Assembly: GCA_023264995.1 (NCBI GenBank)
Contig: JAHFUR010000020.1
Span: 16,634-80,633 of the forward strand
Direction: 5' to 3'
Length of the DNA: 64,000 bases
Origin: Acidimicrobiia bacterium
GTDB lineage: Bacteria; Actinomycetota; Acidimicrobiia; Acidimicrobiales; AC-14
Numbering within the stretch: the first letter of the stretch is position 1; each line of letters begins with the position of its first letter. The notes under the pieces were generated by a model. That model saw only the letters and a program-made list of their open reading frames with translations, had not been told where the DNA came from and did no database searches. A program made the position numbers and the translations under genes. Positions 1 to 8,484 of the stretch are shown one piece after another.

Positions 1-2
1 CC

Positions 3-335
3 CGGGTGGAGACGAACTTCGAGGGCAAGGGCACCTTTGCCGGCCAGGACGTGACGGAGATCGTCACGTACTGGGCCACCCCTCGCATGGACGGCACGTT
101 CTACGGCGGGGCCGACGGCCTGGTCGTGACCTCGGAGACGCAAAGCGCGGTCTACACGGGCAATGGAGTCGGCAAGATGAAGGGCGACAACCTGGCCGCC
201 CAGTGGCGGGGTGCCTTGTACTACTCGAGCTTCTCGCCGGCCTTTGCGCCGTTCAACCTGACCGCCGTCCTCTTCGAGTTCGAGATCGAGCCCGACGGGA
301 AGTCCATGGTGATCAAGACCTGGGGCTGGAGCTAG
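3..335 (+). CDS. Uncharacterised protein, 5'-truncated by the window edge
   Basis: The frame is open from the first codon of the window and ends at TAG 333-335. A GTG at position 6 could be a start, but nothing upstream is visible and the protein reads as the C-terminal part of a longer beta-rich protein: alternating hydrophobic and polar residues, many Gly, Thr and Tyr, and a final Lys-Thr-Trp-Gly-Trp-Ser. I do not recognise a family or a catalytic motif. It is followed by a convergent gene, so it is probably the last gene of its transcript. Confidence 0.6.
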   Translation, partial: RVETNFEGKGTFAGQDVTEIVTYWATPRMDGTFYGGADGLVVTSETQSAVYTGNGVGKMKGDNLAAQWRGALYYSSFSPAFAPFNLTAVLFEFEIEPDGKSMVIKTWGWS

Positions 336-394
336 CCCCACCAGGAACGAGCGTCCCCGGGGCCGGATACCGGCCCCGGGGACACCATGACGGT

Positions 395-886
395 CTAGGG
401 CAGTGTCAGGTGGCCGGGCGCCCGGGCGACGCCGAACGTCTGCGCCGGCGGCCCTTGCACGCAGCTGCCGTCGTCATTGCGGTTGAAGACGAACGTGAGG
501 GTGATGAACGCCGTCCCGCTCCCCGTGGCGCCGGCGTAGGCCCCTGTGCCTCCAGTGATGACGAACGGCCCGATCACATCGCCCCGACCGAGGCAGGTCC
601 GCGGGTCGAAGCTGATCTTGAAGGTGCCCATGCCGTGGTAGTTGAGCGTGCCGTTCGGGAACGTCTGTACGGCAAGGTTGTCGAACGTGCCGTTGGGGTT
701 CAGGGTCAGGAAGTCGCGGACCGTACCGACCGCGTTGAGGACCCCGCTGGCGACGACCTTGGTAGGTGCACCCGGCGTGGTGATGACCACCCAGTTCTGC
801 TCGCCTGAGGTCTGTGCGGCCGCCGGGCCCGCCCCGGCGAGCACCAGCCCCAGGGCTCCGATAGCGATAGCCACGGCCTTTCTCAT
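395..886 (-). CDS. Secreted beta-rich protein of unknown function
   Basis: Encodes 163 residues. ATG at 884-886 is chosen because GAGAGGAG lies just upstream and because it opens a typical Sec signal peptide: two basic residues at 2-3, a hydrophobic core, and a likely Ala-x-Ala cleavage near residues 26-29 (PAAAQ). A longer frame upstream is a shadow. The mature protein is rich in Gly, Thr, Phe and Asn, with repeated short beta-strand-like segments and two cysteines (DPRTC, DGSC) that could form a disulfide. It resembles small exported allene-oxide-cyclase-like or lipocalin-like barrels only in general texture; no function is assigned. It is divergent from the SDR-SnoaL gene at 1057. Confidence 0.72.
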   Translation of the reverse strand: MRKAVAIAIGALGLVLAGAGPAAAQTSGEQNWVVITTPGAPTKVVASGVLNAVGTVRDFLTLNPNGTFDNLAVQTFPNGTLNYHGMGTFKISFDPRTCLGRGDVIGPFVITGGTGAYAGATGSGTAFITLTFVFNRNDDGSCVQGPPAQTFGVARAPGHLTLP

Positions 887-1056
887 GCCGTCACTCCTCT
901 CTGCCCGCCCGCTCGTGCGGTGCCGGGCGGAGCGAGCATAGGTGTGCAGCGCAGCTCGCCCCAGGGCCCTATTCTCTGCCAGGCGTTGCCGCGAGGCGCG
1001 TGACGGGCGCGGCCGCCGTACTGACAGCGAGACTCGAGGAACGGGGACGAGACCGA

Positions 1057-2631
1057 ATGGGACAGCTCGATGGGAAGGTCGCACTTGTAACCGGCGCGGC
1101 GAGCGGGATCGGAGAGGCCACGGCCAGAGCAATGGCAGCCGCCGGCGCCAAGGTGGCGGTCGGCGGCCTTCATCTTGACAAGGCCCAGGAGGTGGCCGAC
1201 TCGATCACGGCCGCCGGCGGGACGGCCATGGCCGTGGCCTTCGACACGTCGGCCGAGGACCAGGTGGCGGCCGGCGTGGCCAGGGTCGTGGAGGCGCTCG
1301 GCGGGATCGACATCCTGCACAACAACGCCGCCATCACCAGCGTCGACTTCATGATGCGCGACGGCATGGTCCACCAGCTCGATGTCGAGCTCTGGGACCA
1401 GACGATGGCCGTCAACGTGCGGGGCTACATGCTGTGCGCCAAGTACGCCATCCCGCAGATGCTGAAGCGGGGCGGCGGCGTGATCATCAACACCTCGTCG
1501 GGGGCGGGCATGCAGGGCGAGGTCGTGCGGCCCGCGTACGGGACGTCGAAGGCCGCCGTCATCGGGTTCACACGGGCGGTGGCCACCGAATACGGGAAGA
1601 TGGGCATCCGCTGCAACACGGTGATGCCCGGCCTGACCATGACCAAGACCGTGGCTGTGAACATGCCTGCGCCCATGCTCGAGATGATGAAGCGCCACAC
1701 GCTGTTGCCCGAGCTAGCCCGACCCGAGGACGTGGCCAACACTGTGGTCTTCCTCGCCTCCGACCTGGCGGCGGCCATCACCGGCGCCCTCATCCCGGTC
1801 GACGGCGGCTTCGGCTCGCACGGCCCCTCTTTCGCCGATGAGGTGGCCATGTGGGCGGCAGCGTCGGGTGCCCAGAGCGCAGCCATCGCCGACACGTTCC
1901 GGGCCGCGCTCGGCGCCCGGACCCGGGCCACGCCCGGCCCCGACGACGCCGCCGCCCTCGACGCCGCGCTGGCCCCCGACCTGGCCGGGCGTGACGCGAT
2001 CGTCGCCTCCTGGGGGGCGTTGGCCGGCAGCGGTACCGCGGTGGTGGGCGACGTCATCTACGCCGATGCCCTCCATGTGATCGCCGTCCTGCAGCTCACG
2101 AGCGGTGACCTCGTGGTGCGCCAGGCCAACGTGTTCCACCTGAACGCTGATGGCAAGGCCGCCGAGCTCTGGCGGCTCCCCACCGACGAGACCGTGGCCG
2201 ACGCCCTGGCGAACGGCAAGGCGGTCGAGGAGCACCCCAACGTGGCCGCCTTCCGGGCCGCTGAGGAGGCCCGGGCCCGCAACACTCTCGACGCCGACGA
2301 CCTGGCCATCATGGCCCGGTTCCTGCGGGAGGATGTCAAGTGGATCAGCCCATGGGGCCCGGGCCCGGAGAACCGCGAGCAGGTCATGGACCAGATGCGG
2401 TCGTTCAACCAAGCCACGGGCGACACCATGGAACTCGATCTGAACGAGGTCTACGCCGACGGGACCCACGCCGTGTCGCTGGTCCGCCTGCAGGCCGACC
2501 GGCCCGATAAGCCGGGTGCGCACATGGACGCAAACGAAGCCAACGTCTTCCACCTCGACGACAGTGGCCAGGCCTTCGAGTTCTGGGGGGTCGCCGAGGA
2601 CCAGGCGGCGATCAACGCATTCTGGATGTAG
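1057..2631 (+). CDS. SDR dehydrogenase fused to two SnoaL-like domains
   Basis: Encodes 524 residues. Residues 1 to about 255 are a complete short-chain dehydrogenase/reductase: cofactor motif TGAASGIG at 12-19, NNA at 89-91, catalytic Ser148, Tyr161 and Lys165 (YGTSK), and a C-terminal IPVDGG. Family knowledge predicts NAD(P)-dependent oxidation or reduction of a hydroxyl/keto group. Residues about 262-395 and 396-524 are two SnoaL/NTF2-like domains, each ending in an N-[VI]-F-H-L-x-x-D/S-G...E-[LF]-W signature. The tandem pair is clearly related to the pair in the SnoaL-SnoaL-cupin gene at 3192-4496. The start at ATG 1057 gives a normal SDR N-terminus; the open frame from 1000 adds an unlikely extension. 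The substrate is unknown. Confidence 0.9.
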   Translation: MGQLDGKVALVTGAASGIGEATARAMAAAGAKVAVGGLHLDKAQEVADSITAAGGTAMAVAFDTSAEDQVAAGVARVVEALGGIDILHNNAAITSVDFMMRDGMVHQLDVELWDQTMAVNVRGYMLCAKYAIPQMLKRGGGVIINTSSGAGMQGEVVRPAYGTSKAAVIGFTRAVATEYGKMGIRCNTVMPGLTMTKTVAVNMPAPMLEMMKRHTLLPELARPEDVANTVVFLASDLAAAITGALIPVDGGFGSHGPSFADEVAMWAAASGAQSAAIADTFRAALGARTRATPGPDDAAALDAALAPDLAGRDAIVASWGALAGSGTAVVGDVIYADALHVIAVLQLTSGDLVVRQANVFHLNADGKAAELWRLPTDETVADALANGKAVEEHPNVAAFRAAEEARARNTLDADDLAIMARFLREDVKWISPWGPGPENREQVMDQMRSFNQATGDTMELDLNEVYADGTHAVSLVRLQADRPDKPGAHMDANEANVFHLDDSGQAFEFWGVAEDQAAINAFWM

Positions 2632-2693
2632 GGGACGGTTGTTGAGGGGTGCCGCCGGCCGGGCGGCGGCACCTCACCTTCCCTGTCCGATCT

Positions 2694-3125
2694 CTAGCGG
2701 CCGCCGCGAGCGTCGCTCTCGACCAGCCGGGCGAAGTTCTCGTACTGCTTGTCGGCGTCCTTCTGGATGCTCGAGCGCAACATTGGGAACATGAACCTGA
2801 GGAAACCCTTGGGGCGCATCTCCAGTTCACCGTCGAGCACGCAGCCCGCCCCCTGAGGGGTGAGGGTGAAGGTGGCCACCATGTCAATCGGGCCTTTCAC
2901 GTCGAACGCAAGTCGCTGTGGAGCGTCGAACGTGACGATCGTGGCCGAGTAGGGTTTGCCTCGGTTGACCGTCCGGAACCGCGTACCGACGCTCACCGGT
3001 TCCTCCGAGACCAGCTCCGCCTTCGAGACCTGGGTGTTCCACCTGGTCTCGTTCCGGCAATCGGACAGCGTGGCGAACGCCTCCGCAGTCGCTGCGGCGA
3101 TTTCGGCTTTGACCACGAACTTCAT
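2694..3125 (-). CDS. SRPBCC (polyketide cyclase/START-like) protein
   Basis: Encodes 143 residues, about the size of one SRPBCC helix-grip domain. The N-terminal strand followed by an Ala-rich helix and then ETRWN (about residues 25-29), the central GTRF turn and the long C-terminal helix ending ENFARLVESDA are typical of the polyketide_cyc2/CoxG-like group, which binds hydrophobic ligands in a cavity. No catalytic residues can be named. GGAGGGTGA lies just before the ATG. It sits between the SDR fusion (convergent) and the cupin fusion (same strand), so a role in the same pathway is plausible but only inferred from position. Confidence 0.82.
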   Translation of the reverse strand: MKFVVKAEIAAATAEAFATLSDCRNETRWNTQVSKAELVSEEPVSVGTRFRTVNRGKPYSATIVTFDAPQRLAFDVKGPIDMVATFTLTPQGAGCVLDGELEMRPKGFLRFMFPMLRSSIQKDADKQYENFARLVESDARGGR

Positions 3126-3191
3126 AACGCGTCACCCTCCAAATGTAAGTCCGCAGACATCCTCGACGACCACTTGGCCGGCGGGACCTCT

Positions 3192-4496
3192 CTAGAGGCC
3201 GACCTGGCGGACGCCGTACTGCTCACCGAGGACCTGAATACTGTGCATGTCCTGGGCGATCTTGTGCTTCTCGGCAATGGCCGCGATGAGCTTGAAGTCC
3301 GGGGGGCCGCCCGAGGACATGGCCGCAGCCATATCCTCCAGGTACTCGTCGAGGCCGCCCGGCCAGCAGAACTCGAGGAACTTCCCGGTGACCGTGCCGT
3401 CGTTGAAGATGGTGTGGGGGATGCCCTTGGGCTTGAACAGGAACGTGCCCGGCCCGGCCCGGGTGATGTTGCCGTCCAGGTAGAACGCCAGCTCGCCCTC
3501 GAGCATGTAGGACGCCTCGTCCTGCACCTCGTGGGTGTGCACCGGCGCCAGCATGGTGCCGGGCGGCAGGTGGACCTCCAGGCAGGTGAGGGCTCCGTTC
3601 GTGCTCTTGTTGGTGAGCAGGGCGGGCAGCCCCAGCGACCGCTTGGCTTCGTCCAGCCGCTCCTCTGGAGTCCGGTTGTCGGCCCAGAACGCGTCCCGCT
3701 CGGCCTCGTCGGTGGGGATGCCCCAGAACTCGAACACCCGTCCGTCGGGGCCCAGGTGGAAGATGTTCACCTCGCGGACGTTCATATGCCGGTCGGCGTA
3801 GCGCGGGTGGTCGGCGGTGAGGGTGACGAACGACGCCGCGTGGGTGTCGTCGGCGAAAACCTCGTGGATGTCGAAGAAAAGTGTGTTCTTCGTCGCCGTC
3901 TTGAACATCCGGAACTTGGTGATGACCTCCTCGAAGGCGGACGGCTGGACCGTGGCCCACGTGCTCTGCCCGCCCATGTACCAGCGGACGTCGTCGCCCA
4001 GGAACTTGCGGATGGTCTCCAGATCCTCGGGCCCGAAGTCGCTGCGCTGGCGGGCCTCCTCGGCGGCCAGGAAGATGGCGGTGTTGGGGTGCTGGGGGAT
4101 GGGAGCGCCCGCGGCGAGGCCGTCGACGATGGCCGCGTCCGTGGGGATGCCCCACAGCTCGGCGACCTTGCCGTCCCTCATGTGCAGGAGGTTGGCCTGG
4201 CGGATATCGCCCGTGCCGGCCCCGCCGCTGTACTGCACGATCCCGGCGCCGTGGTTCCCATCCGAGTAGACCTCGTCGACGGTGGCAGTGAGCGACCCGC
4301 TGCCTGACACGGCGACCGCGTTCCACTTGGCCAGCACCTCGGCCTTGCCGGTGGCGTCGCCGCCGGCGGCGCCGTGCCAGACGACGTCGTCGGCCAGGAA
4401 GCCGTCGAGAAATGCCGTATCGTCGGCGCCGAGGGAGGCCTGGGCACGTGCGCCCAAAGCCTGGTGGATCCTGGCAACGTCGGGGTGCTCAGCCAA
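3192..4496 (-). CDS. Two SnoaL-like domains fused to a cupin
   Basis: Encodes 434 residues. The TTG at 4494-4496 is preferred over an upstream ATG at 4541 because AAAGGAGG (4501-4508) sits five bases before it. Residues about 1-130 and 131-275 are SnoaL-like domains ending in NLLHMRDGKVAELWGIPTD and NIFHLGPDGRVFEFWGIPTD. Residues about 295-385 are a cupin with metal-type motif 1 H320-T-H322-x4-D326-E327 and motif 2 near P360-H361. Related cupins bind Fe, Mn or Zn and act as dioxygenases, isomerases or decarboxylases. Domain 2 starts with a segment (QHPNTA...AAEEARQR) matched in the SDR fusion at 1057 (EHPNVA...AAEEARAR). The three-domain order is unusual. Confidence 0.86.
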   Translation of the reverse strand: MAEHPDVARIHQALGARAQASLGADDTAFLDGFLADDVVWHGAAGGDATGKAEVLAKWNAVAVSGSGSLTATVDEVYSDGNHGAGIVQYSGGAGTGDIRQANLLHMRDGKVAELWGIPTDAAIVDGLAAGAPIPQHPNTAIFLAAEEARQRSDFGPEDLETIRKFLGDDVRWYMGGQSTWATVQPSAFEEVITKFRMFKTATKNTLFFDIHEVFADDTHAASFVTLTADHPRYADRHMNVREVNIFHLGPDGRVFEFWGIPTDEAERDAFWADNRTPEERLDEAKRSLGLPALLTNKSTNGALTCLEVHLPPGTMLAPVHTHEVQDEASYMLEGELAFYLDGNITRAGPGTFLFKPKGIPHTIFNDGTVTGKFLEFCWPGGLDEYLEDMAAAMSSGGPPDFKLIAAIAEKHKIAQDMHSIQVLGEQYGVRQVGL

Positions 4497-4580
4497 AATG
4501 GCCTCCTTTGAACCGATTTCGGGCGCCCAGGCCGAGCACATGCCGGCGAGGATGGAAGGTGGTTCCGGGACTGCTTTGGG

Positions 4581-5012
4581 CTATCCGCCGGGCGATGGCA
4601 TGGCGCCGACCTGCTGCAGCATCCCAACCATGTCCGACTCGCTCCACTCCTCGACGATCCGTCCGGCGTCGTTGAACCGGAAGACGGTGATACCGGACGT
4701 CATGATCGTCTTCCCTGTGGGTGGGATGCCCATGAATAGGCCGGCGTGTGTGCCGGTGGAGGTCCACCGGGCCACGACCTTGTCGCCCTCGGCGACCATG
4801 TCCTCAACCGTGCGCACCAGGTCCGGGAAGGCGTCAAAGGTGGCCAGCCCGAACTGGCGGTGCATCTCGATGCCGACGAGTGGCATCCCTGCGAAGTGCC
4901 CGGCGAGGCTCGGGTCGTAGATGGCGTCGTGCTCGGCCTCGAACGCCTTCGGGCCCTCGGTCATTGAGTCGAACGCCCGCTGCACGACCGCCTTGTTGTC
5001 CTCCGTCGACAT
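4581..5012 (-). CDS. SnoaL-like ester-cyclase-family protein
   Basis: Encodes 143 residues, one SnoaL domain. Start ATG 5010-5012 follows AGAGGGGAA; the longer frame is a shadow. It has the GTH-x-G-x3-GIPPTGK signature, the A-F-P-D-L segment with a following acidic strand, and the C-terminal W-x3-D-M-x-G-M-L-Q-Q helix shared with the operon at 8485-11317. Family members include the nogalonic acid methyl ester cyclase SnoaL, but most genomic copies are uncharacterised. It ends 84 bases upstream of the cupin fusion on the same strand. Confidence 0.85.
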   Translation of the reverse strand: MSTEDNKAVVQRAFDSMTEGPKAFEAEHDAIYDPSLAGHFAGMPLVGIEMHRQFGLATFDAFPDLVRTVEDMVAEGDKVVARWTSTGTHAGLFMGIPPTGKTIMTSGITVFRFNDAGRIVEEWSESDMVGMLQQVGAMPSPGG

Positions 5013-5161
5013 GCGTTCCCCTCTGGTCCGATAGGACGATGTGCCCGGCATCTTGCCGGCCGGGTTGTAGGCACCGCCGCGCCCGCTGAACCAGCGGCGA
5101 ACCGGATCCCCCTGCCGAGCCCGACAGTACCCAACTCCCGCGGCGACTGCACGAGGCCCGG

Positions 5162-6013
5162 TTAGCCGCCTATGCCGAAGGCCCCGGCGTTGGCGTGCGC
5201 CCACTCATCGAACGTCCGCCCTGTTCGGCCGAGCAGGTTCTCCACGTCCGGCGAGACCATGTCCAGGCGCCCGTCGCGGACGAGGGCGTAGAGCGTCATG
5301 AGGGAATCGACGAACGATGGCGGGGCCCCGTAGCTGGCGAAGCGCTGGCGGTAGACCTCCTCGCCGATGTTGACGTGACGCACCTCGCGGCCGAGGGCCG
5401 CCGACAACTTCGCCGCGTACTCTGCCGAGGTAAGGGCTTCGGGCCCGGTGAGCTCGTAGGTCCTGGCCTCGTGGCCGGGCGTCGTCAGCACGTGGGCTGC
5501 CACCGAGCCGATGTCAGCCGGGTGGATCATGGCCTGGCGGCCGTCGCCGGAGGGTTCCTCGAATGTGCCCGTCGCCGCGATGCTGTGGCGCCAACGCAGG
5601 GTGTTGGTCATGTACGTGATCGGCCGCAGGATCGTCCATGGCAGCGACGAGGCCTGCAGCATCCGCTCACTGGGCGCGTGCACCGGGCCTGAGCCGGCCC
5701 CGAGCTCGACGCCGAGCGACGACAGCAGCACGAGGTGGCGCACGGACGCCTCTTCGGCCAGCCGCACGACCTCAGCCTCCCTCGCGGTCAGGTCCTCGCT
5801 GTTCGCGCACAGCAGCACCCGCTCGACGCCGGTGAGGGCGGACGCGATCGTCTCCGGGCGCTCCACATCGCCGTACACGGGCTCGACGTGGGGGCCGAGG
5901 TCGGGGGTCCGATCGGGGTGCCGGCTGAGGGCTCGGACGGGCACTCCCGCCTCCGCCAGATCCCGCACTGCGCTTCCGCCGACGTTCCCCGTCGCGCCAA
6001 TGACCAGGATCAC
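5162..6013 (-). CDS. NmrA-like NAD(P)-binding protein
   Basis: Encodes 283 residues. The N-terminus is a Rossmann fold with GATGNVGG at residues 6-13, followed by an Arg-rich second strand (RALSRHP) that favours NADP(H), and an acidic turn (YGDVERP). The body has the atypical SDR LRP-I-T-Y-M motif after the substrate helix and lacks a clear Tyr-x3-Lys catalytic pair, as in NmrA/TMR-type sensors and quinone reductases. It may be an oxidoreductase or a redox sensor. It is divergent from the MMPL exporter (6197), with about 180 bases of shared control region. Confidence 0.85.
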   Translation of the reverse strand: MILVIGATGNVGGSAVRDLAEAGVPVRALSRHPDRTPDLGPHVEPVYGDVERPETIASALTGVERVLLCANSEDLTAREAEVVRLAEEASVRHLVLLSSLGVELGAGSGPVHAPSERMLQASSLPWTILRPITYMTNTLRWRHSIAATGTFEEPSGDGRQAMIHPADIGSVAAHVLTTPGHEARTYELTGPEALTSAEYAAKLSAALGREVRHVNIGEEVYRQRFASYGAPPSFVDSLMTLYALVRDGRLDMVSPDVENLLGRTGRTFDEWAHANAGAFGIGG

Positions 6014-6070
6014 GACTCAGTTTCGCACAGCCGGTGGCAGCCTCCGCCGCGGCCCGGACGGGACGAAAAA

Positions 6071-6111
6071 TTCGCCCTCGCGAAGGTGAAGAACCAGTGG
6101 ACAGCCCTGTC
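6071..6111. promoter_or_regulatory. Two short palindromes in the NmrA/MMPL divergent region
   Basis: TTCGC-CCTC-GCGAA (6071-6084) and GACAG-CC-CTGTC (6100-6111) are perfect short inverted repeats, 15 bases apart, between the divergent starts at 6013 and 6197. They are the size of dimeric repressor half-site pairs, but each has only five-base arms and could occur by chance. No regulator gene is adjacent. Confidence 0.25.
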
Positions 6112-6196
6112 TCGTGCGGTGCAAGCTGGACCGGCTGGTCTGACGGCGACAACGCTCACGGAGCGATCACACTCACAGGGCGAGGAGAGGACGACC

Positions 6197-8362
6197 ATGC
6201 TGGAAAAGCTGGCACGGGGGTGCTACCGGCGGCGCCGGCGTGTCTTGGCCATCTGGATCGTGGCGTTCATCGGCATGATCATCATCGGGCGGGTGGGCGC
6301 CGGCGAGTACAGCGCCAACTTCAACGTCCCGGGCTCGGAGTCGAAGGCGGCCCAGGACCTGCTGAAGGAGCGGTTCCCGGAGCGCTCGGGCGACCAGATC
6401 TTCGTCGTCTTCAAGGCCGACCGGAACGTGGCAGACGCGGGCACCCGCCAGAAGGTGGAAGCGGTGCTGGCCGACCTCGGCAAGTACGAGCACGTGGTTG
6501 GCACCGTCAGCCCCTACGGCCCGCAGGGCGCCAGCCAGATCTCCCGTGACGGCACCATCGCCTTCGGCACGCTCCAGCTCGACGTGCAGGGCCCCGACTT
6601 CAAGATCGACGAAGGCAAGAAGATGATCGCGGCCGTCAAGGCGGCCAGCGGCAGCGGCGTGCAGTTCGAGCTGAGTGGTCAGGCCATCGCAGGTGCCGAG
6701 CAGGTCCAGGGCGGCGGGGCCGAGGGCCTCGGGATCCTGGTGGCCATGGTGATCCTGCTGATCAGCTTCGGCTCCGTGGTGGCGATGGGCCTGCCGATCC
6801 TCACCGCGGTCATGGGCATCGGCATCGGGCTTGCCATCCTGGAGCTGCTCGCCAACGTGTTCAACGTGGCCAGTTTCTCGCCCATCGTCGCGGCCATGAT
6901 CGGCATCGGCGTGGGCATCGACTACGCCCTCTTCATCGTGACCCGCTACCGGGCGGCCCTGGCCGAGGGCCACGACCCCGAGTCGGCCACGATCAACGCC
7001 ATCAGCACCGCGGGCCGGGCCGTGATCTTCGCCGGCACGACAGTGGTCATCTCGGTGATGGGCATCCTGCTCATGGGACTGCCCTTCCTGCAGGGCGTGG
7101 CCTACGGCCCGGCCGCGGCCGTCCTGGTGGCCATGCTGGCGTCCGTCACGCTGCTGCCGGCCATGCTTGGCTTCGCGGGCAACGCCATCGACAAGCTTCG
7201 CATCCCCTTCGTCGGCCGCAACCAGAAGCACCACCGGGCCGGCTTCTGGTTCCGCTGGAGCCGGCAGATACAACGACGCCCGTGGCCGGCCGCCATCATC
7301 GGCGCAGTGGCCATCATCCTCCTGTCGATCCCGGTCTTCTCGCTCCGCCTGGGCTTCCCGGGCGACGCGTCCCAGCCTGAGTCCAAGACGAGCCGGCGGT
7401 CCTACGACCTCCTGACCCAGGGGTTCGGCCCTGGCTTCGCCGCCCCGCTCATCCTGGCCGTCAACGTCCCTTCTGGCTCCGCCGACGCGGTCGGCAAGCT
7501 CGAGACCCGGCTCCGCACCGAGTCGGGCGTGGCTGCGGTCATCCCCGCCCAGTTCAACACCGCCCGGAACGCGGCCGTCATCACCCTGTTCCCGACCACG
7601 GACGGCCAGAGCGTGGAGACGGAGCGGCTGGTCCACCGCCTACGCGACAGCGTCGTCCCGTCCACCATCACGGGCACCGGGCTGAAGGTTGACGTCGGCG
7701 GGCCGAACGCGGGCTTCATCGACGGCAGCGCCGCCATCAGCTCCCGCCTGCCCCTGTTCATCGCCGTTGTGTGCTTCCTGTCCTTCATCCTGCTCATGTC
7801 GGTGTTCAGGTCGGTGCTGGTGGCCCTCAAGGCGGCCATCATGAACCTGCTGTCCATCGCCGCGGCCTACGGCGTGCTGGTGGCGGTGGCCCAGTGGGGC
7901 TGGGCCAAGAGCCTGTTCGGCATCCATTCCACCGGCCCCATCGCCAACTTCATCCCCATGATGATGTTCGCCATCCTGTTCGGGCTGTCGATGGACTACG
8001 AGGTCTTCTTGCTCTCCCGTATCCGGGAGGAGTACGTCAGCACCGGGGACAACGGGCTGGCCGTGGCCGACGGCCTGGCGGCCACCGCCCGGGTGATCAC
8101 CGCCGCGGCAGCGATCATGATCATGGTGTTCCTGTCGTTCGTGGCCACGCCGGAGCTGATCATCAAGCAGATCGGCCTCGGGCTGGCGGCGGCCATCCTG
8201 ATCGACGCCACCCTTATCCGCATGGTCCTGGTGCCCGCCACCATGGAGCTGCTGGGGGCCCGCAACTGGTGGCTGCCCAAGTGGCTGGACAAGGCCCTGC
8301 CCGAGGTCAGGTTCGAGGCGCCCCACCAGGTGCCGGCCGAGAAGCAGCCGGCCGCCGGCTAG
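6197..8362 (+). CDS. MMPL-family RND transporter
   Basis: Encodes 721 residues, the usual length of the smaller actinobacterial MMPL proteins. A first membrane helix near residues 15-35 is followed by a large extracytoplasmic domain, then a five- to six-helix block around 175-370, a second extracytoplasmic domain, and a second helix block near the C-terminus. Each block carries the expected polar motif: GIGVGIDYALFIVTRYR in the first and LFGLSMDYEVFLLSRIREEY in the second; the paired Asp-Tyr residues are the proton-relay site of the family. MMPL proteins export lipids, polyketides or drugs with the proton motive force. GAGGAGAGG precedes ATG 6197. The upstream in-frame extension is a shadow of the divergent gene. 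Confidence 0.93.
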   Translation: MLEKLARGCYRRRRRVLAIWIVAFIGMIIIGRVGAGEYSANFNVPGSESKAAQDLLKERFPERSGDQIFVVFKADRNVADAGTRQKVEAVLADLGKYEHVVGTVSPYGPQGASQISRDGTIAFGTLQLDVQGPDFKIDEGKKMIAAVKAASGSGVQFELSGQAIAGAEQVQGGGAEGLGILVAMVILLISFGSVVAMGLPILTAVMGIGIGLAILELLANVFNVASFSPIVAAMIGIGVGIDYALFIVTRYRAALAEGHDPESATINAISTAGRAVIFAGTTVVISVMGILLMGLPFLQGVAYGPAAAVLVAMLASVTLLPAMLGFAGNAIDKLRIPFVGRNQKHHRAGFWFRWSRQIQRRPWPAAIIGAVAIILLSIPVFSLRLGFPGDASQPESKTSRRSYDLLTQGFGPGFAAPLILAVNVPSGSADAVGKLETRLRTESGVAAVIPAQFNTARNAAVITLFPTTDGQSVETERLVHRLRDSVVPSTITGTGLKVDVGGPNAGFIDGSAAISSRLPLFIAVVCFLSFILLMSVFRSVLVALKAAIMNLLSIAAAYGVLVAVAQWGWAKSLFGIHSTGPIANFIPMMMFAILFGLSMDYEVFLLSRIREEYVSTGDNGLAVADGLAATARVITAAAAIMIMVFLSFVATPELIIKQIGLGLAAAILIDATLIRMVLVPATMELLGARNWWLPKWLDKALPEVRFEAPHQVPAEKQPAAG

Positions 8363-8379
8363 TCCCCGCTCCTCGACCG

Positions 8380-8459
8380 CCATTGGCCTGGGTGATCTGG
8401 TTGCCCATGCCACCCGGGTGGAGCGTCGTGCCCTCATAGGCCCCCCAGGGCCAGGGGCT
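8380..8459 (-). pseudogene. Possible coding remnant, no start codon
   Basis: Between the convergent MMPL and SnoaL genes the minus strand reads, without interruption, SPWPWGAYEGTTLHPGG followed by MGNQITQANGG, with high GC at third codon positions. There is no usable start or ribosome site, and the frame is closed by TAA inside the neighbouring SnoaL gene. It looks like the C-terminal piece of a lost gene but could be chance; I do not recognise the family. Confidence 0.2.
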
Positions 8460-8484
8460 GATCGACCGTCGCTCTCTGGTCCCG

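Noticed and set aside
4497..4541. ATG at 4541 as start of the SnoaL-SnoaL-cupin gene
   Set aside because: TTG 4496 has a near-perfect ribosome site (AAAGGAGG) five bases away; the upstream 15 residues do not fit the family.
6173..7636. Long minus-strand ORFs opposite the MMPL gene and other GC-rich genes (for example 6173-7636, 33057-35075, 37573-38865, 47882-49360)
   Set aside because: Their translations are rich in Arg, Gly, His and Asp with no motifs, the usual antisense shadows of high-GC coding regions; the opposite strands hold clear family proteins.
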